This document shows positions 1-10,428 of a DNA stretch of 64,000 nt, piece after piece. Within the stretch, counting starts at the first letter, position 1, and each line of letters begins with the position of its first letter. The notes under the pieces were generated by a model. That model had not been told where the DNA came from, did not search any database, and worked only from the letters and a program-made list of their open reading frames with translations. This stretch comes from Chloromonas sp. AAM2 (taxonomy: Eukaryota; Chlorophyta; Chlorophyceae; Chlamydomonadales; Chlamydomonadaceae). Both the position numbers and the translations under genes were made by a program. The stretch is taken from NCBI GenBank assembly GCA_004335635.1, contig QAXH01006281.1, forward strand, positions 1 to 64,000, given 5' to 3'.

Positions 1-97
1 CCGTGAAGTGCTGGTGATGTGGGTGGCATATTGCATGACTCACGCTTCAGCCTGTGCCGCACACCCTGTGGCTCAGCAATACTGTGTCAGCCTGCAG

Positions 98-349
98 TGG
101 TACGACCTGAGGCACCTGGTGCTGTCAGACCGGGAAGCGGTAGATGCAGCTCTCAGCGTCAGCGCCTATCTGCACGCGCACACCAAGCCCGGAAAGGAAG
201 TGTTCTCCTTGAGGGATGGTGGGCCACGGGCCACAATGGCTATGGCCCTGGAGTTTGCGCGAAAGAATGGTCTGTTGCTGGAGCGCGAAAGAATGGTCAG
301 CAACGAGGCATTGCCAGATGCAATGATAGGTGTGGCTGGCCAGATATGA
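98..349 (+). CDS. Terminal exon of an unidentified gene (5' part outside window)
   Basis: A frame opens after a plausible acceptor (cctgcag, ending at 97) and runs 83 codons to TGA at 347-349. The translation begins WYDLRHLVLSDREAVDAAL and continues through HTKPGKEVFSLRDGG to end in DAMIGVAGQI. The composition is protein-like, with alternating charged and hydrophobic residues and no low complexity. This suggests the C-terminal exon of a gene entering from the left edge. I do not recognise the family and assign no function. The acceptor is inferred; the frame is also open upstream to about position 8, so the exon could start earlier. No clear plant/algal TGTAA polyadenylation signal follows closely. 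Confidence 0.45.
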   Translation, partial: WYDLRHLVLSDREAVDAALSVSAYLHAHTKPGKEVFSLRDGGPRATMAMALEFARKNGLLLERERMVSNEALPDAMIGVAGQI

Positions 350-2878
350 TGACCAATCCTGCAGGAAATCATAACCAGACAGTCAATTTTTGCTCAGTAC
401 AGACGCATGCAAGCACCTCATGTCGTAGTTCGTATCAAATTAATCTGCCTTTGGCGGTGCCGAAGCGTGCATCAGTTGCACATGCAGTGTGAGCAATTGC
501 TTCAGCAGGCTTTCTGCGCCAGTATGTGACATCGAGCGAAGCAGTCATGCTTTCTGGGTGCATGCGCATTGATTACTCGCTGCGCAGGAAAACAAATGTT
601 TGCCAAAAGAAAATTCCTGTTGTGCGACTCCCAATTCTAATGCGCGTATTTTGAAATGGCAAAATGAGAGGGTGTGTATGGTCACATACAAAAAACAGAC
701 AAATCGGAACCACACACCGCATGCGGTCACGGGTTCGAGTCCTTTGGCTGCGCGATGTTAAATGGTGGTCTGATTCAACATAGGGTCGGGCTGAAACTCG
801 GCTGTCGGATGCGCCTTGTTCCGCTCTTTCCGATGCCCTCTCGCAAAAGTTTGCGGATCGACGCCGGGAGTCGCTGGCGCCGGTTTTAGTGAGGGTGGTC
901 AAAAACCGTTTGAACTGGGTTCAAAGTTGCTCATTTGGTCGCCGATTCTGCTCATGGAAGTTGCTTCTGTTTTCTGCCGTGTACGCGAAGGGCTCTGAAG
1001 AAACCCCTGGTCAAACTGTCCACTCCGACATCATTGAAACGGATAAACGTGACTGTTCACGTGACTGCGAATATCTCCTCTTCATTCAACCCAAATCACG
1101 CGTTTGAAAGGGCTAACAGCATCTACCGACAACCAGTCGCGCAAATATCCAAAAACATTTCTGCGAAACGATGTCTATGGGGCGTTTCTCACTACTTGGT
1201 TGGACCTGAACTCTCTACAAATGCACCCTGGGCAGTCAGCCTTGCTCAGCATCATGTCTGCACAGTGGAGTCTGCTATCCGTGACATACATAGTTGCCGT
1301 GCTCGCCTGGTGGGCTACTCGGTCTTGAAGTGGGCCCGCACCGCCTTGTATGCGTGGGCGATGCAGGCGGCTGCCTTGTTCATTCTGGCCCTGAACTGGG
1401 TCTGTAGCTGTGACAGCGGGCTGTCAGCCTGCCCACTGGGGAAGCGTTCCATTGTGCGATCGGAAGGATTCTTGTCTCTTGTCTCGAGAAGGCCTCTCGC
1501 TCTGAAGGTTCTTAACCTCAGACCAAACGGAAGTTGCCAACGCCTGCACTTTGCTTCCGACGCCTGGCTGCTGCCTATTGATGGGGCAATTCAGAACTGT
1601 GGTCAGTGATTGGTTGAATCAATGCTTAGACGCATGTGCTGCCTCTAGAACGCGGATGTTCGGAGGCTGATTCTCATACTTGTGCCCTTCTATTCGTTCT
1701 TGAGTGCCGGAGCCGGACTGGCAGGCATACGTTGTGCGCAAAAAGTGCCTCTACAAGCAAACCAAGGGTTTTCAGGTGTGTCAACCAAAGTACCACACAA
1801 GTGGTACCAGACATGGCAAGGTCTTCACCAGAGTCGCATGCTGACACCTGCAGGACCATTTTGACCACTTGCGGTGCATGGTGTCTGACGGATAATGCCA
1901 CATTCTTGACCTTACTTCTTATTACCAGGCATTCACATGGAGGCCGCATTTCCACACTATTGCGACCCGCAACTTACCGTTGCCCACTCCTGGAAGCGTA
2001 GACCGCCGGGCAAAGAGGAAGAAGCAGCGAAGGGACAGGGACATAAATACCACCAAAGTGACAGGTCATAGGGGAGCGTTATAGTGGTCACTCTGTTGGG
2101 CCCGCATCGATTTGACAGGCGTTGACAGGTGACAAGCGTTACTCTCGCTCTGACAAGCCCACATTACGCCCTGTGAATGCACACGGTGCCATGGTCCACC
2201 GGTAGCTTGACGGTCCCAAGCGGGAATTCAGCGCTGAACAACCAGCCGATAAGCATTGATTTCCTTCTCATATTTTTCCGATGACTTTCCGTTGGCGGTT
2301 TCGATTCACACGCGCGATGTTAGATCTCCTCTCACACTGCATGGCTGCGCGTGATTCTTGAAGCAGAATTGTAGAGAAATCCACTGTCTACACTGAGGTC
2401 TTTCAATCGCCGAGAATGGTTGCGCCGGTGAGCCACTAGGTCAAAAAGACTAGGGTTGTGTCAAACGGTCGGAACTTGGCAGGCACTGGTAAGCTAACAC
2501 GGTGCCTTCGGATTTATTGCAATGGAGAAAAGCTTTCCATGCCCTCACGTGAGTTTTGTTGGCTGAGTGATAACGGTCTTTGGGTCGCTGCTATTGATCC
2601 ACGCATGCATGATACTGGCTGTGAGGGTTGGCAATCTTGCAAATGCCCGCCAATGGAGTAAATGTGATCGCACTTGATGGTAGTTGATCGCAGCAGCAGC
2701 TCAGAGTGTGCGCTCCCTCCAGGCCTTCAGTTTTGTGTAAACTGTTTTTGTAAAATGTTTTTTGTAAACTCCTGACTCGTCTTCTTCGTGTTCTGCACAC
2801 AATTAATACCAAATGCTGTCATAAAAACTGGTCAACAGCAGGCAAGCTTGAAGGTGTTGAAACAAGCTCTGTGTCGAA
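350..2878. other. Intergenic stretch, no supported gene
   Basis: About 2.5 kb between the left-edge gene and the 3' end of COQ2. It holds one copy of a dispersed repeat (about 1780-1945) and, at 2737-2771, three TGTAAA motifs on the plus strand, which resemble the green-algal polyadenylation signal TGTAA but have no assigned transcript. The long open frame at 935-1609 lacks a credible start and recognisable domain and is not called. Confidence 0.5.
1780..1945 (+). repeat. Dispersed repeat, copy 1 (second copy 27075-27250)
   Basis: The segment containing GGTACCAGACATGGCAAGGT, then ATGCTGACACCTGCAGGACC, CACTTGCGGT, CTGACGGATAATGC and TACCAGGCATTCACA reappears in the same order near 27090-27245. 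The second copy has an extra stretch of about 40 bases after CACTTGCGGT. The identity is well above chance and both copies lie outside genes, so they are probably fragments of one mobile element. The element class is unknown. Confidence 0.6.
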
Positions 2879-5800
2879 CTAAGGCACTGTGCGCCCAGCC
2901 ACACAGCCAAGGAACAGGATGGCACCCGCCCATTTGTTGGACACAAACGTTGCTGCACACTGGGGCCCGTTGTCCAGGTCAACACTTAGTAACTGCCACG
3001 CCAGGTGTGCGCCCATGCCGGCAACGCCTGCAGGGTAAGATAGATTTGCAATGCTGTGAGGCTTGCCAGCCGACAGTCTGCAGTACACCCTGTAGCTACA
3101 GGGCAGTTTTAGTTGTCTGTCTGCACCTGACTGCAGTAAGTAGTACAATGTGTAACAGATGAATGACAGGAAACAGCGGAGGCTACATGGCCTGCGCACT
3201 TAGGTACGTACAGTATCAGTCTAGAGACTGATCAGCTCCTTATGGTATCGTACCTGCATAGTAGAGTGGCCCTACATCCGCCGCCGCACCGGCTGCCACC
3301 AGTGACGACACCTGCAGTGCTGCGAACCCAGCGAGCACTGGCTTGGTGCGTGCGCCGAACAACAGGGCGGTGGAGCGCACCCCGGCCGCCACGTCGTCAC
3401 TCTTGTCCTGCAAACAGATGCAGACAGAATGCAGCTAACAGGAACACACTTTGAGGGATCGGCAGGTTCACAAAACAGCAAGGGTGAAGGTGCAGGCAAG
3501 AAGGTGGTGGCAAGAGGATATGCTTGCTTGTAATCCGTCACAGACACGTTGAGGAGACATACATGCATACATGCATACATGCATACGAGTACCAGTTGAG
3601 GTGCAGGTGGAGGCATGACATGGATGCTTGCCGGAATTGCACGTCTGAAAACCATGCACGAAGTCCATGTCAGCACAATCAGCATTGCAATTAGTTGAGT
3701 CCCATATCCAGCCTATGTTTGATTCGAGCAGCCGGCAGCCACCACCAACCGCAGCCCTCGCAGTTGTAACACTTGCCCCATCCGTTTTAATCGCAACACC
3801 CCTGTACCCGCGTGGTAAGTGTGATGCACACGGACCTGGTGCGCGTATATGGTGTCGTACACGAGGCTCCAGCATACCCCGGACGCGTACAGCGGCAGCA
3901 CCACGGCCCACTCGCAGGAGCCGCGTACCGCAGCCCACCCCAGCAGCGCCCCCCAGTTGATGGTCAGGCCGAGGAACGCCTGGGGCTGCACAGGACCAGG
4001 GAGCAAAGCAAAATAAGACCTTCCTGACGGCTCATGCTTGCTATTGCTTGTTACTAAAGAGTAGATTGTGCTACAGCAGTGCAGAGGCCTGTTGACAGCT
4101 GGCAGCTGACATAGTGGACCAAAAGTCTAGGTCCACACAGCCATGGAGGAGTGCTGTGTCAGCTGGCAGGCATGTTTGAGACCCTAGAAGAATGCCCAAG
4201 GCTGTGTGGTCAGTGCGGCTGCGAGGAGGGTCACATCGCTTACCCAGAAAGTGATTCGCTTCATGAGCGGGTAGGTGCCCACAAGCAGTAGGGACGAAGC
4301 GCCTAGCAACTGACTGCAGGCCAGACGGAAAAAGCAGGAACAGAACCAGAAGAAGGGGCAGTTCAGGAGTTCTTTTAACGGTATGCAACAGAGGCCTCAG
4401 TTCGATTTCACATGCAACCACTGAATGTGGATAGGAGCCTGCAGTGAGAAGATAAGACGGCACGAGGCAAACCAGTAAGCACGCGTGAGCCCTGGCAACT
4501 ACGAGGCAGGTGGTGCACCTGTGTATGGCGTGCGACAGGCAAAAAACACGTGCAAGCCGTATGCTTTCAAGCCCTGTGGCGGCCAGGGAACCAGTTGATA
4601 GCCCAAGACATGTCCTGCACGCAGCGCACCTGTATGTGTTGAGTTGCAAGAGGATGCATAGCCCAAGGGACAGCTGCCCGGCCAGCAGTGCTGCAGGCAG
4701 GCCAGATAAGAGCAACAGCAGAAACTCTGGAAACACTCAAGGTGTAGATTCGTGATGAGCACCAGGCCATGAACATAAATTCTCAACAGGGACGGTGGCT
4801 GAACACAATGATATGATCATGATTGTCCACGGTAGGTGGTGGGGTGCAAAGGGTTAGTTGGCACAACATGATTTGCCCCTCCGCTACAATGTTGAGCGCT
4901 CACGCACCAACTGCCTGCCAAGGCTGCACTGCGCCTGACGCCAGCGGTCTTGTGCGCGTGCGCTGCACCTGTGGGTCTAAATCCCGATCCCACAGGTCAT
5001 TGACGGTGCAGCCCGCACCACGCAACAACTGCAGGACAGCAGGTGATTACAGTCATCAGAAGTTCGGCGTAAGCCATACAAGCCAGAGGAAGGCAGCAGT
5101 GCTACAAGCCAAGGAATCTTCACACTGGCGGGTGTGCATCCAATGTTGCAAGGCTTGCATTGGCACACACTGGCAAAAAGCTTGCACCTGATGGCTACGG
5201 CCTTGAGCTTGCTCAGCCTAAGTAGAAGTGTTTTCTATGTTCAAACTTTTATGCCCTTGGTCTCAGTGTTTGCAGCACACTTATCATTGTATTTCTGGGT
5301 CACATGCCACTCACCACCGCACCAAGAGAGAAGAGTGACATGGTCCACACATCAGGAAGCTGACCGGCAGGTGCGGCTAGAGCAATGGACCTGCACATGA
5401 AGATTCCAAGGGCATCATGAGCGTTTACTAAATCGGTTGCACTTCCAAGCATCAGAAACACATTTCTAGCAACATGTTACGCTAACCACAAATGAGCAAT
5501 ATCATGCAAGTTGATAAAAGCTGGCAGGCACTGGCCATAGAAACACTCTGGTGTGTCCGTGATATTGCACAGCCTATTGGCTCTTGCAACTGGCATGCAA
5601 CCAATCCTGGTAACCGCACATACGTATGCATGGCATACCACTGCAACACATTAGCGACACAGTGGGGTTGTATTGCGCCCCTCTGCTCATGAGAAGCGTA
5701 CCAGAGGCTTGGCAATAGCAGCAGCCACGTGCCAATTGGCTTGTCCAGTCGCATCAGCTGTGTGTATGGCAGCCAACTGGGCGGCAGCATGGCCAGCAGA

Positions 5801-6696
5801 GAAGGGCTTGCAGGCTGCATGGCCCCATCACCGGTGCTGCTTGAGGCCAAATGTCTGTGGCCCCAAGAGAGGCCGAGTGGCTGACATGTAGCTGACCAAA
5901 CCGCTTGCTTTGTTTGTGGCGGAAGCAGAAGCTGGTGGGAGATGGCATTTCGTGCAGGCAGCTGGTGTGAAGGGATTGTGATAGCTGCTGGCGTTGGAAG
6001 CAGAAACAATGATGCCTGGTTGCTTGCAAACTGGGTGGGACTTTCCTGACAGAAAGCTGGTCCAATGTGCGGTGATTCCCTGGCAACCATGGGAGAAGAG
6101 TGATAATGCCATGTTGTATCTGCCAAGCTGGGCACCTGTTCACGTGACGTTCGGGTGGCTGGCATTGGCTGCTTGAGAGATGATAGCGCCAACTCATGCT
6201 GTGATGGTGATGATGATGATGATGATGATGATGAGTTTGCATAGGACCGCCTTGGAATAAGGCTAGGCATGATTGCCCATTTGTTTTGCCGGCTGTCATG
6301 CCAGTTGGTAGTGTCAAGTGCACCAGTAAGAGAGATGCCATGTGATGACGGATGCAGACCTTGCTGCGTCAAATGCCGTCGGTTCAGCTGCTCAGCGAGT
6401 GCTGTGTATGAGGCCTGCTGGCTAAGTTGCTGGTGATGCTCCTGTTGCTGATGCTCCTGACGATTTGGGGCCTTGCAGCCAGCCGCCAGCTGCTGCCATA
6501 AATGGGCCTGAGCCTCAGATGCTGGCTGTTGTACTGGATGGCCACACAGCCATGCCAGCCATGCAGTTGGTGGCAGAGGATTGCACGCGCTTTGGGCCTT
6601 CCATGCAGGTCTGATCCAAAAGCCAGAGGCTGAAGCAGATGTCAAGCCTTCCTTCCAGCATTGAGAGGAGAATTGTGCCAGAGTTAAGCCCCTCAT
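2879..6696 (-). CDS. COQ2: 4-hydroxybenzoate polyprenyltransferase, mitochondrial (COQ2)
   Basis: Transfers a polyprenyl chain to 4-hydroxybenzoate in ubiquinone biosynthesis; a UbiA-family integral membrane enzyme of the mitochondrial inner membrane. Eight exons close in phase: 5702-6696, 5315-5390, 4908-5028, 4630-4726, 4244-4313, 3836-3985, 3254-3407, 2879-3027, giving 603 residues. The order follows COQ2: [17 protein letters not shown], then SIALAAP, the first Asp-rich motif in [47 protein letters not shown], the second Asp motif [18 protein letters not shown], and a C-terminus with [10 protein letters not shown]. Start is ATG at 6694-6696, stop TAG at 2879-2881. Odd: about 305 residues precede the catalytic domain, Gln/His/Ser-rich with a nine-serine run encoded by a GAT-type microsatellite. 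A mitochondrial presequence is expected there, but an intron or a later Met cannot be excluded. The gene is divergent from the PC-esterase gene. Identity is firm; the N-terminus is not. Confidence 0.93.
3559..3588. repeat. Microsatellite (catacatg)n in COQ2 intron
   Basis: Near-perfect repeat of the 8-mer catacatg lying in the intron between COQ2 exons 3836-3985 and 3254-3407. Confidence 0.85.
6202..6233. repeat. (GAT)n microsatellite inside COQ2 exon 1
   Basis: About ten tandem gat triplets. In the COQ2 frame (minus strand) they encode a polyserine run; in another frame they would read as polyhistidine. The run lies in the poorly conserved N-terminal extension, so length changes would probably be tolerated. 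Confidence 0.9.
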
Positions 6697-7060
6697 GGTT
6701 GGGCATTACCCAAGGTCAACAAGCCTGAAGGCAGGGGTCCATGTCATGGCATACCAGGTCTGGGGATTAGGTGGCCTGTGGGGATCAGGTCACAGAGCAA
6801 AACGCAGGCCAGTGGGGAAGCGACGTGACTGCTGGAAACGGTCTGCAAATCTGCACGTGCATGATACACGCAGTGTCTACTCCGCAGACTTTTTTTAAGT
6901 ATGGCATCACATTCATTTATTGCATCAAGCGTTGCATGCCGGACACATCGCATTACCGGCCGGACACATGCCGTAACATGCCGTGACATGGCAATGCCGC
7001 GGCGTGAGCCGGATAACATGATACCATGAGTTAGCAGCTCGCTTCCTCAGGCGGGCCACT
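6697..7060. promoter_or_regulatory. Divergent intergenic region, candidate bidirectional promoter
   Basis: Only 364 bp separate the start codons of COQ2 (minus) and the PC-esterase gene (plus), so promoters and 5' UTRs of both must lie here or overlap the genes. The part near 6936-7010 repeats GCCGGACACAT twice and ACATGCCGT twice. These are candidate binding sites only; no TATA box is clear. Confidence 0.4.
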
Positions 7061-10000
7061 ATGAGACACCAGCAGCTTGCCCTCTTGTTAGCAATCGCGC
7101 TTCTTTGTGCAAACGCTGTGCAAGCTAGTTGGTGGCCAAACTGGCGAGAACTCCTGACCCAGCATGCTATAACGCCACCACCTCAGCTGAAGCTGCTTTG
7201 TGATGACGCGGTTAAGTTATTGAAACCCTCTTTTCTGAAATGGCGCTTTGATGCTGCTCTAAAGCCATCACCTGGAGTCAGTGTGCATGGCTTCTTCGTT
7301 TCTGGAAGCCAAAACAAGGCGACAAACAAGGTGCGACCATCTACATGGTCCTCCATGCACTGTGAACCCGGCCAAGAGGCGATTTCTCACATCGCCAGCA
7401 CATCGCATGCAGAGAGCGACTTTCCCCGGCAGCAGTGATTGAGATGTCGGCCAGCCAGTCGAAGATTGAAGGTTGAATTGTGACTGTAGCCCTTGTCCGG
7501 GTGCGTGCGCCATGACCATGCGCGCACGACCCCTTCACATGGTGCACTAATGCAGCACAGTGGTGATAGCATTAGTGCTGCAGAGTAGTCAGTTGACGTG
7601 CACCATGGCTGTTGGCTGCCTTGACCATGCAGGCAATCTTCGGACAATCTTATCAGAACATTATCAGAACAGCCAGACTTGCAGTTCCCAGGTGAGTGGG
7701 TTTGCTTCAGTGCTAGACGTATAACACGGGACTGTTGGCAGCTTCTGCCAGGTAACTCACTTGTCATTGGCTTCTCCCCCATGTGCAGCCATCTTCAGCT
7801 TTGTGGAGTGCTCAACTTGACTGGTGCTCTGCCTCCCGCCGGGCAGTTTGTGAAGGATGAGGATTCAGGTGCGTTGGAGGACACAGGGCACACGAGGCTT
7901 GGCTAAGATGAGCCAGCCATTTTTGCAACACTAGGCCTATGGCTTTGCTTCAACACTTGACCATCAGCGCATGACGGTTGTCCCACCGATACTCTTCACA
8001 CATTGTCATAACTCTACCCATACCCTCCACTGCACCGATACCCTCCGCTGCAAGGCATGTGCCTCAGAGTTGCTGTATCGGGATTTGTTACACACCCAGC
8101 TAGCGAGCTCCACACACCCAGCGTTTGATACACACTTAGAGCTACGGAGACACGATGCAATGCTTTCACTTCCATGCCCTGCCTGGCAGGTCACCTGTCC
8201 TACCAGGTGCCGGGCTGCAGGCTCAGGCGGCTCACTCCTGCCGAGGCGCTGGGCTGTATGGCTAGCAGGAATGTGGTCGTAATCGGGGACAGCATATCAC
8301 GGTTCCAGTACATCAGCCTGGCACACTTTCTAACGCGAGGCCGTTTTCAGGTGAGCCAGACAGATCGTGTGATATCTCTGCGACTGTCTGTCTGGCACTG
8401 CATTTTAACATGCACCAAGCACACACAAAAAAGTGTGTTTGCCAGGTCTGGAACGATTCCTGGGAGTGCCACTGGAACCGGTGTTGTAAGTGCCCGATGT
8501 GTGCAGCAAGTGTCAGCCTTGGGATGCAATTTGCTGTGCGTGAATGTCACAGGGACTGTGGCCACACTGTGGGGTTTGGTTTACACAGCAATCAAGCCCT
8601 AACCCGTCACCACTATCGTCTACCAACATATGGCACCTCACCACATCCCAGTAGTCTCACACAACACTAGTCATGACTGGGCCACCACACATCAGCAACA
8701 TTTCAGTAACACCCCGCAAGAAGCACAAACCAGGCAAACTCCATTTTTTCAGTGCAGTTCACTAGACTAGGATAACCCTCAATTCTGAATCAGAAGCTGT
8801 CCACAGTCCCATATCATGCATGTTGCTTGTTTCATGTGGGGTTCGTGCAGAGGCCATATGACAACGAGGCTGAGGGGCTCACTGTCACGAGCGCCAGCAC
8901 TGTGCTTCCTCCTCCGACAGTAACCACCAGCGGTGAGCGCGCGTCGGAAGCGCTGGACGATAACGGGTCGCTCCTGACGGCTGATTTAGCTGGTGAAATG
9001 ACGGATGACGCTCCGCAAGGCGTCGATGCATCGGGACCGGAGCCAGGAGACTCGGCAGCCGCAGGAGGAGGGGCGGCAGCTGCAGACGCATGGGAGCGCT
9101 TTTACGAGCGGACGCAGCGGTCCTTGTCGCGTGCAGGTTGTGTCAACACCACGTGTCGCTGCTACAGGTGAAGACAATTATCTCTTGCTGCTTCGCTGCT
9201 GGCCTGAGCGTGGAGTTGTGAGAAATGTTCAGGGCACCATGTGTGAACACAGCTTTCCGTCAGCCTTAGCTTTACCTTGGGTGCCTTCGCTACTAGTTAG
9301 GTGAGTTGCTCAACCAACTACAACTGGTGCTCTGTTGCACGTTTTCCATCGCATGCAGGAACACCAGCGATCACTTGCCTGGAGAGGATCCACTGAGCAA
9401 AGCACACGAGTGAGTTGAGATGGACATGCTGCGGGCTGGTCGCGCAGCACCTTCAAGGGCCACTTGCCCGCACGTACATGTGGGGTGCACATGTGCGGGT
9501 ATCGAATTATGACGTTTGTCTGACTCAGCGTGTTTGAATCGCATAAACAGGCTGGAACTCAGCACTATATGCCATTCGAACATCATCAACTGGGTGCGAC
9601 TCAGCGGCTCAGCGGCTCACGCCTGAATGACATAAAAGGGCTCAGTGCAGACTCAGTCATGAGAAATTAAGAAGGGGTCCAAAAGCCTTTAGATTTGCAT
9701 AAGACCCAATTATGTGAAAGCAAGTGGATAGAGATTATTCAGCACCTGCAGCTCAGGCCCCTTGGATTGCAAGTAGCCAGATTGCCTGAACGCTGACTGC
9801 AGTGGCTCAGGGTCTAAGGCTTCCGACTTACAAGCCTGAAGGAAGCGCAAACAGGAGGTTTTGAGCAAGTGGCATTCTCGTTGACAAATGCGCTTTGTGT
9901 TTGACCACCTTGACCCAGGCTCCTGCTGCTGCCCCAGGTACTGGCGCATGCGCATGACTCTAGAGGATGAAAGCATCACACAGCTCTCCATGGGGCTGGT

Positions 10001-10381
10001 GTACGCATTCCCAGGTGAGCGGAGCAAGGGACTGCGGGACAAGACAGCATTACAAGTGATAGAGACTGCGACACAGGGACATGAAACCGGCAAGCTTCAG
10101 TCCAGATTATACCCCTGTACTGAAACCGGGGCCTGCCACAGGTTGTAGTTCAACAGATGCGAGCAAGGCTTGCCATTACGGTAGACATCTGAACGCAACA
10201 AAAGAAGTTTGTCAGTTCTGGGACAATTTTTCTGGTAAAAGAAGTTCTGTGCTGCTCGCGGCGCTTGTCTTGCTGCAGACTTTGTGACTGCAGGTGTCAA
10301 CGCCTTGCGGTGGGCCTTCACAGCCACCAAGAAGGAGCCCGACATGGTCCTGTTCAACATGGGCATATGGTGAGTGGCAGG

Positions 10382-10428
<47 letters not shown>

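Noticed and set aside
732..742. GGTTCGAGTCC, a perfect RNA polymerase III B-box, suggesting a tRNA or tRNA-derived SINE
   Set aside because: No A box, no cloverleaf and only a weak T stem can be formed with the flanks; likely coincidence.
935..1609. Open frame of 224 codons on the plus strand
   Set aside because: It begins at a TTG, not ATG, has no recognisable domain and no splice support; length alone is not convincing at this composition.
2737..2771. Three TGTAAA motifs as a polyadenylation region
   Set aside because: On the plus strand, while the adjacent COQ2 transcript is on the minus strand; no plus-strand gene ends here that I can show.
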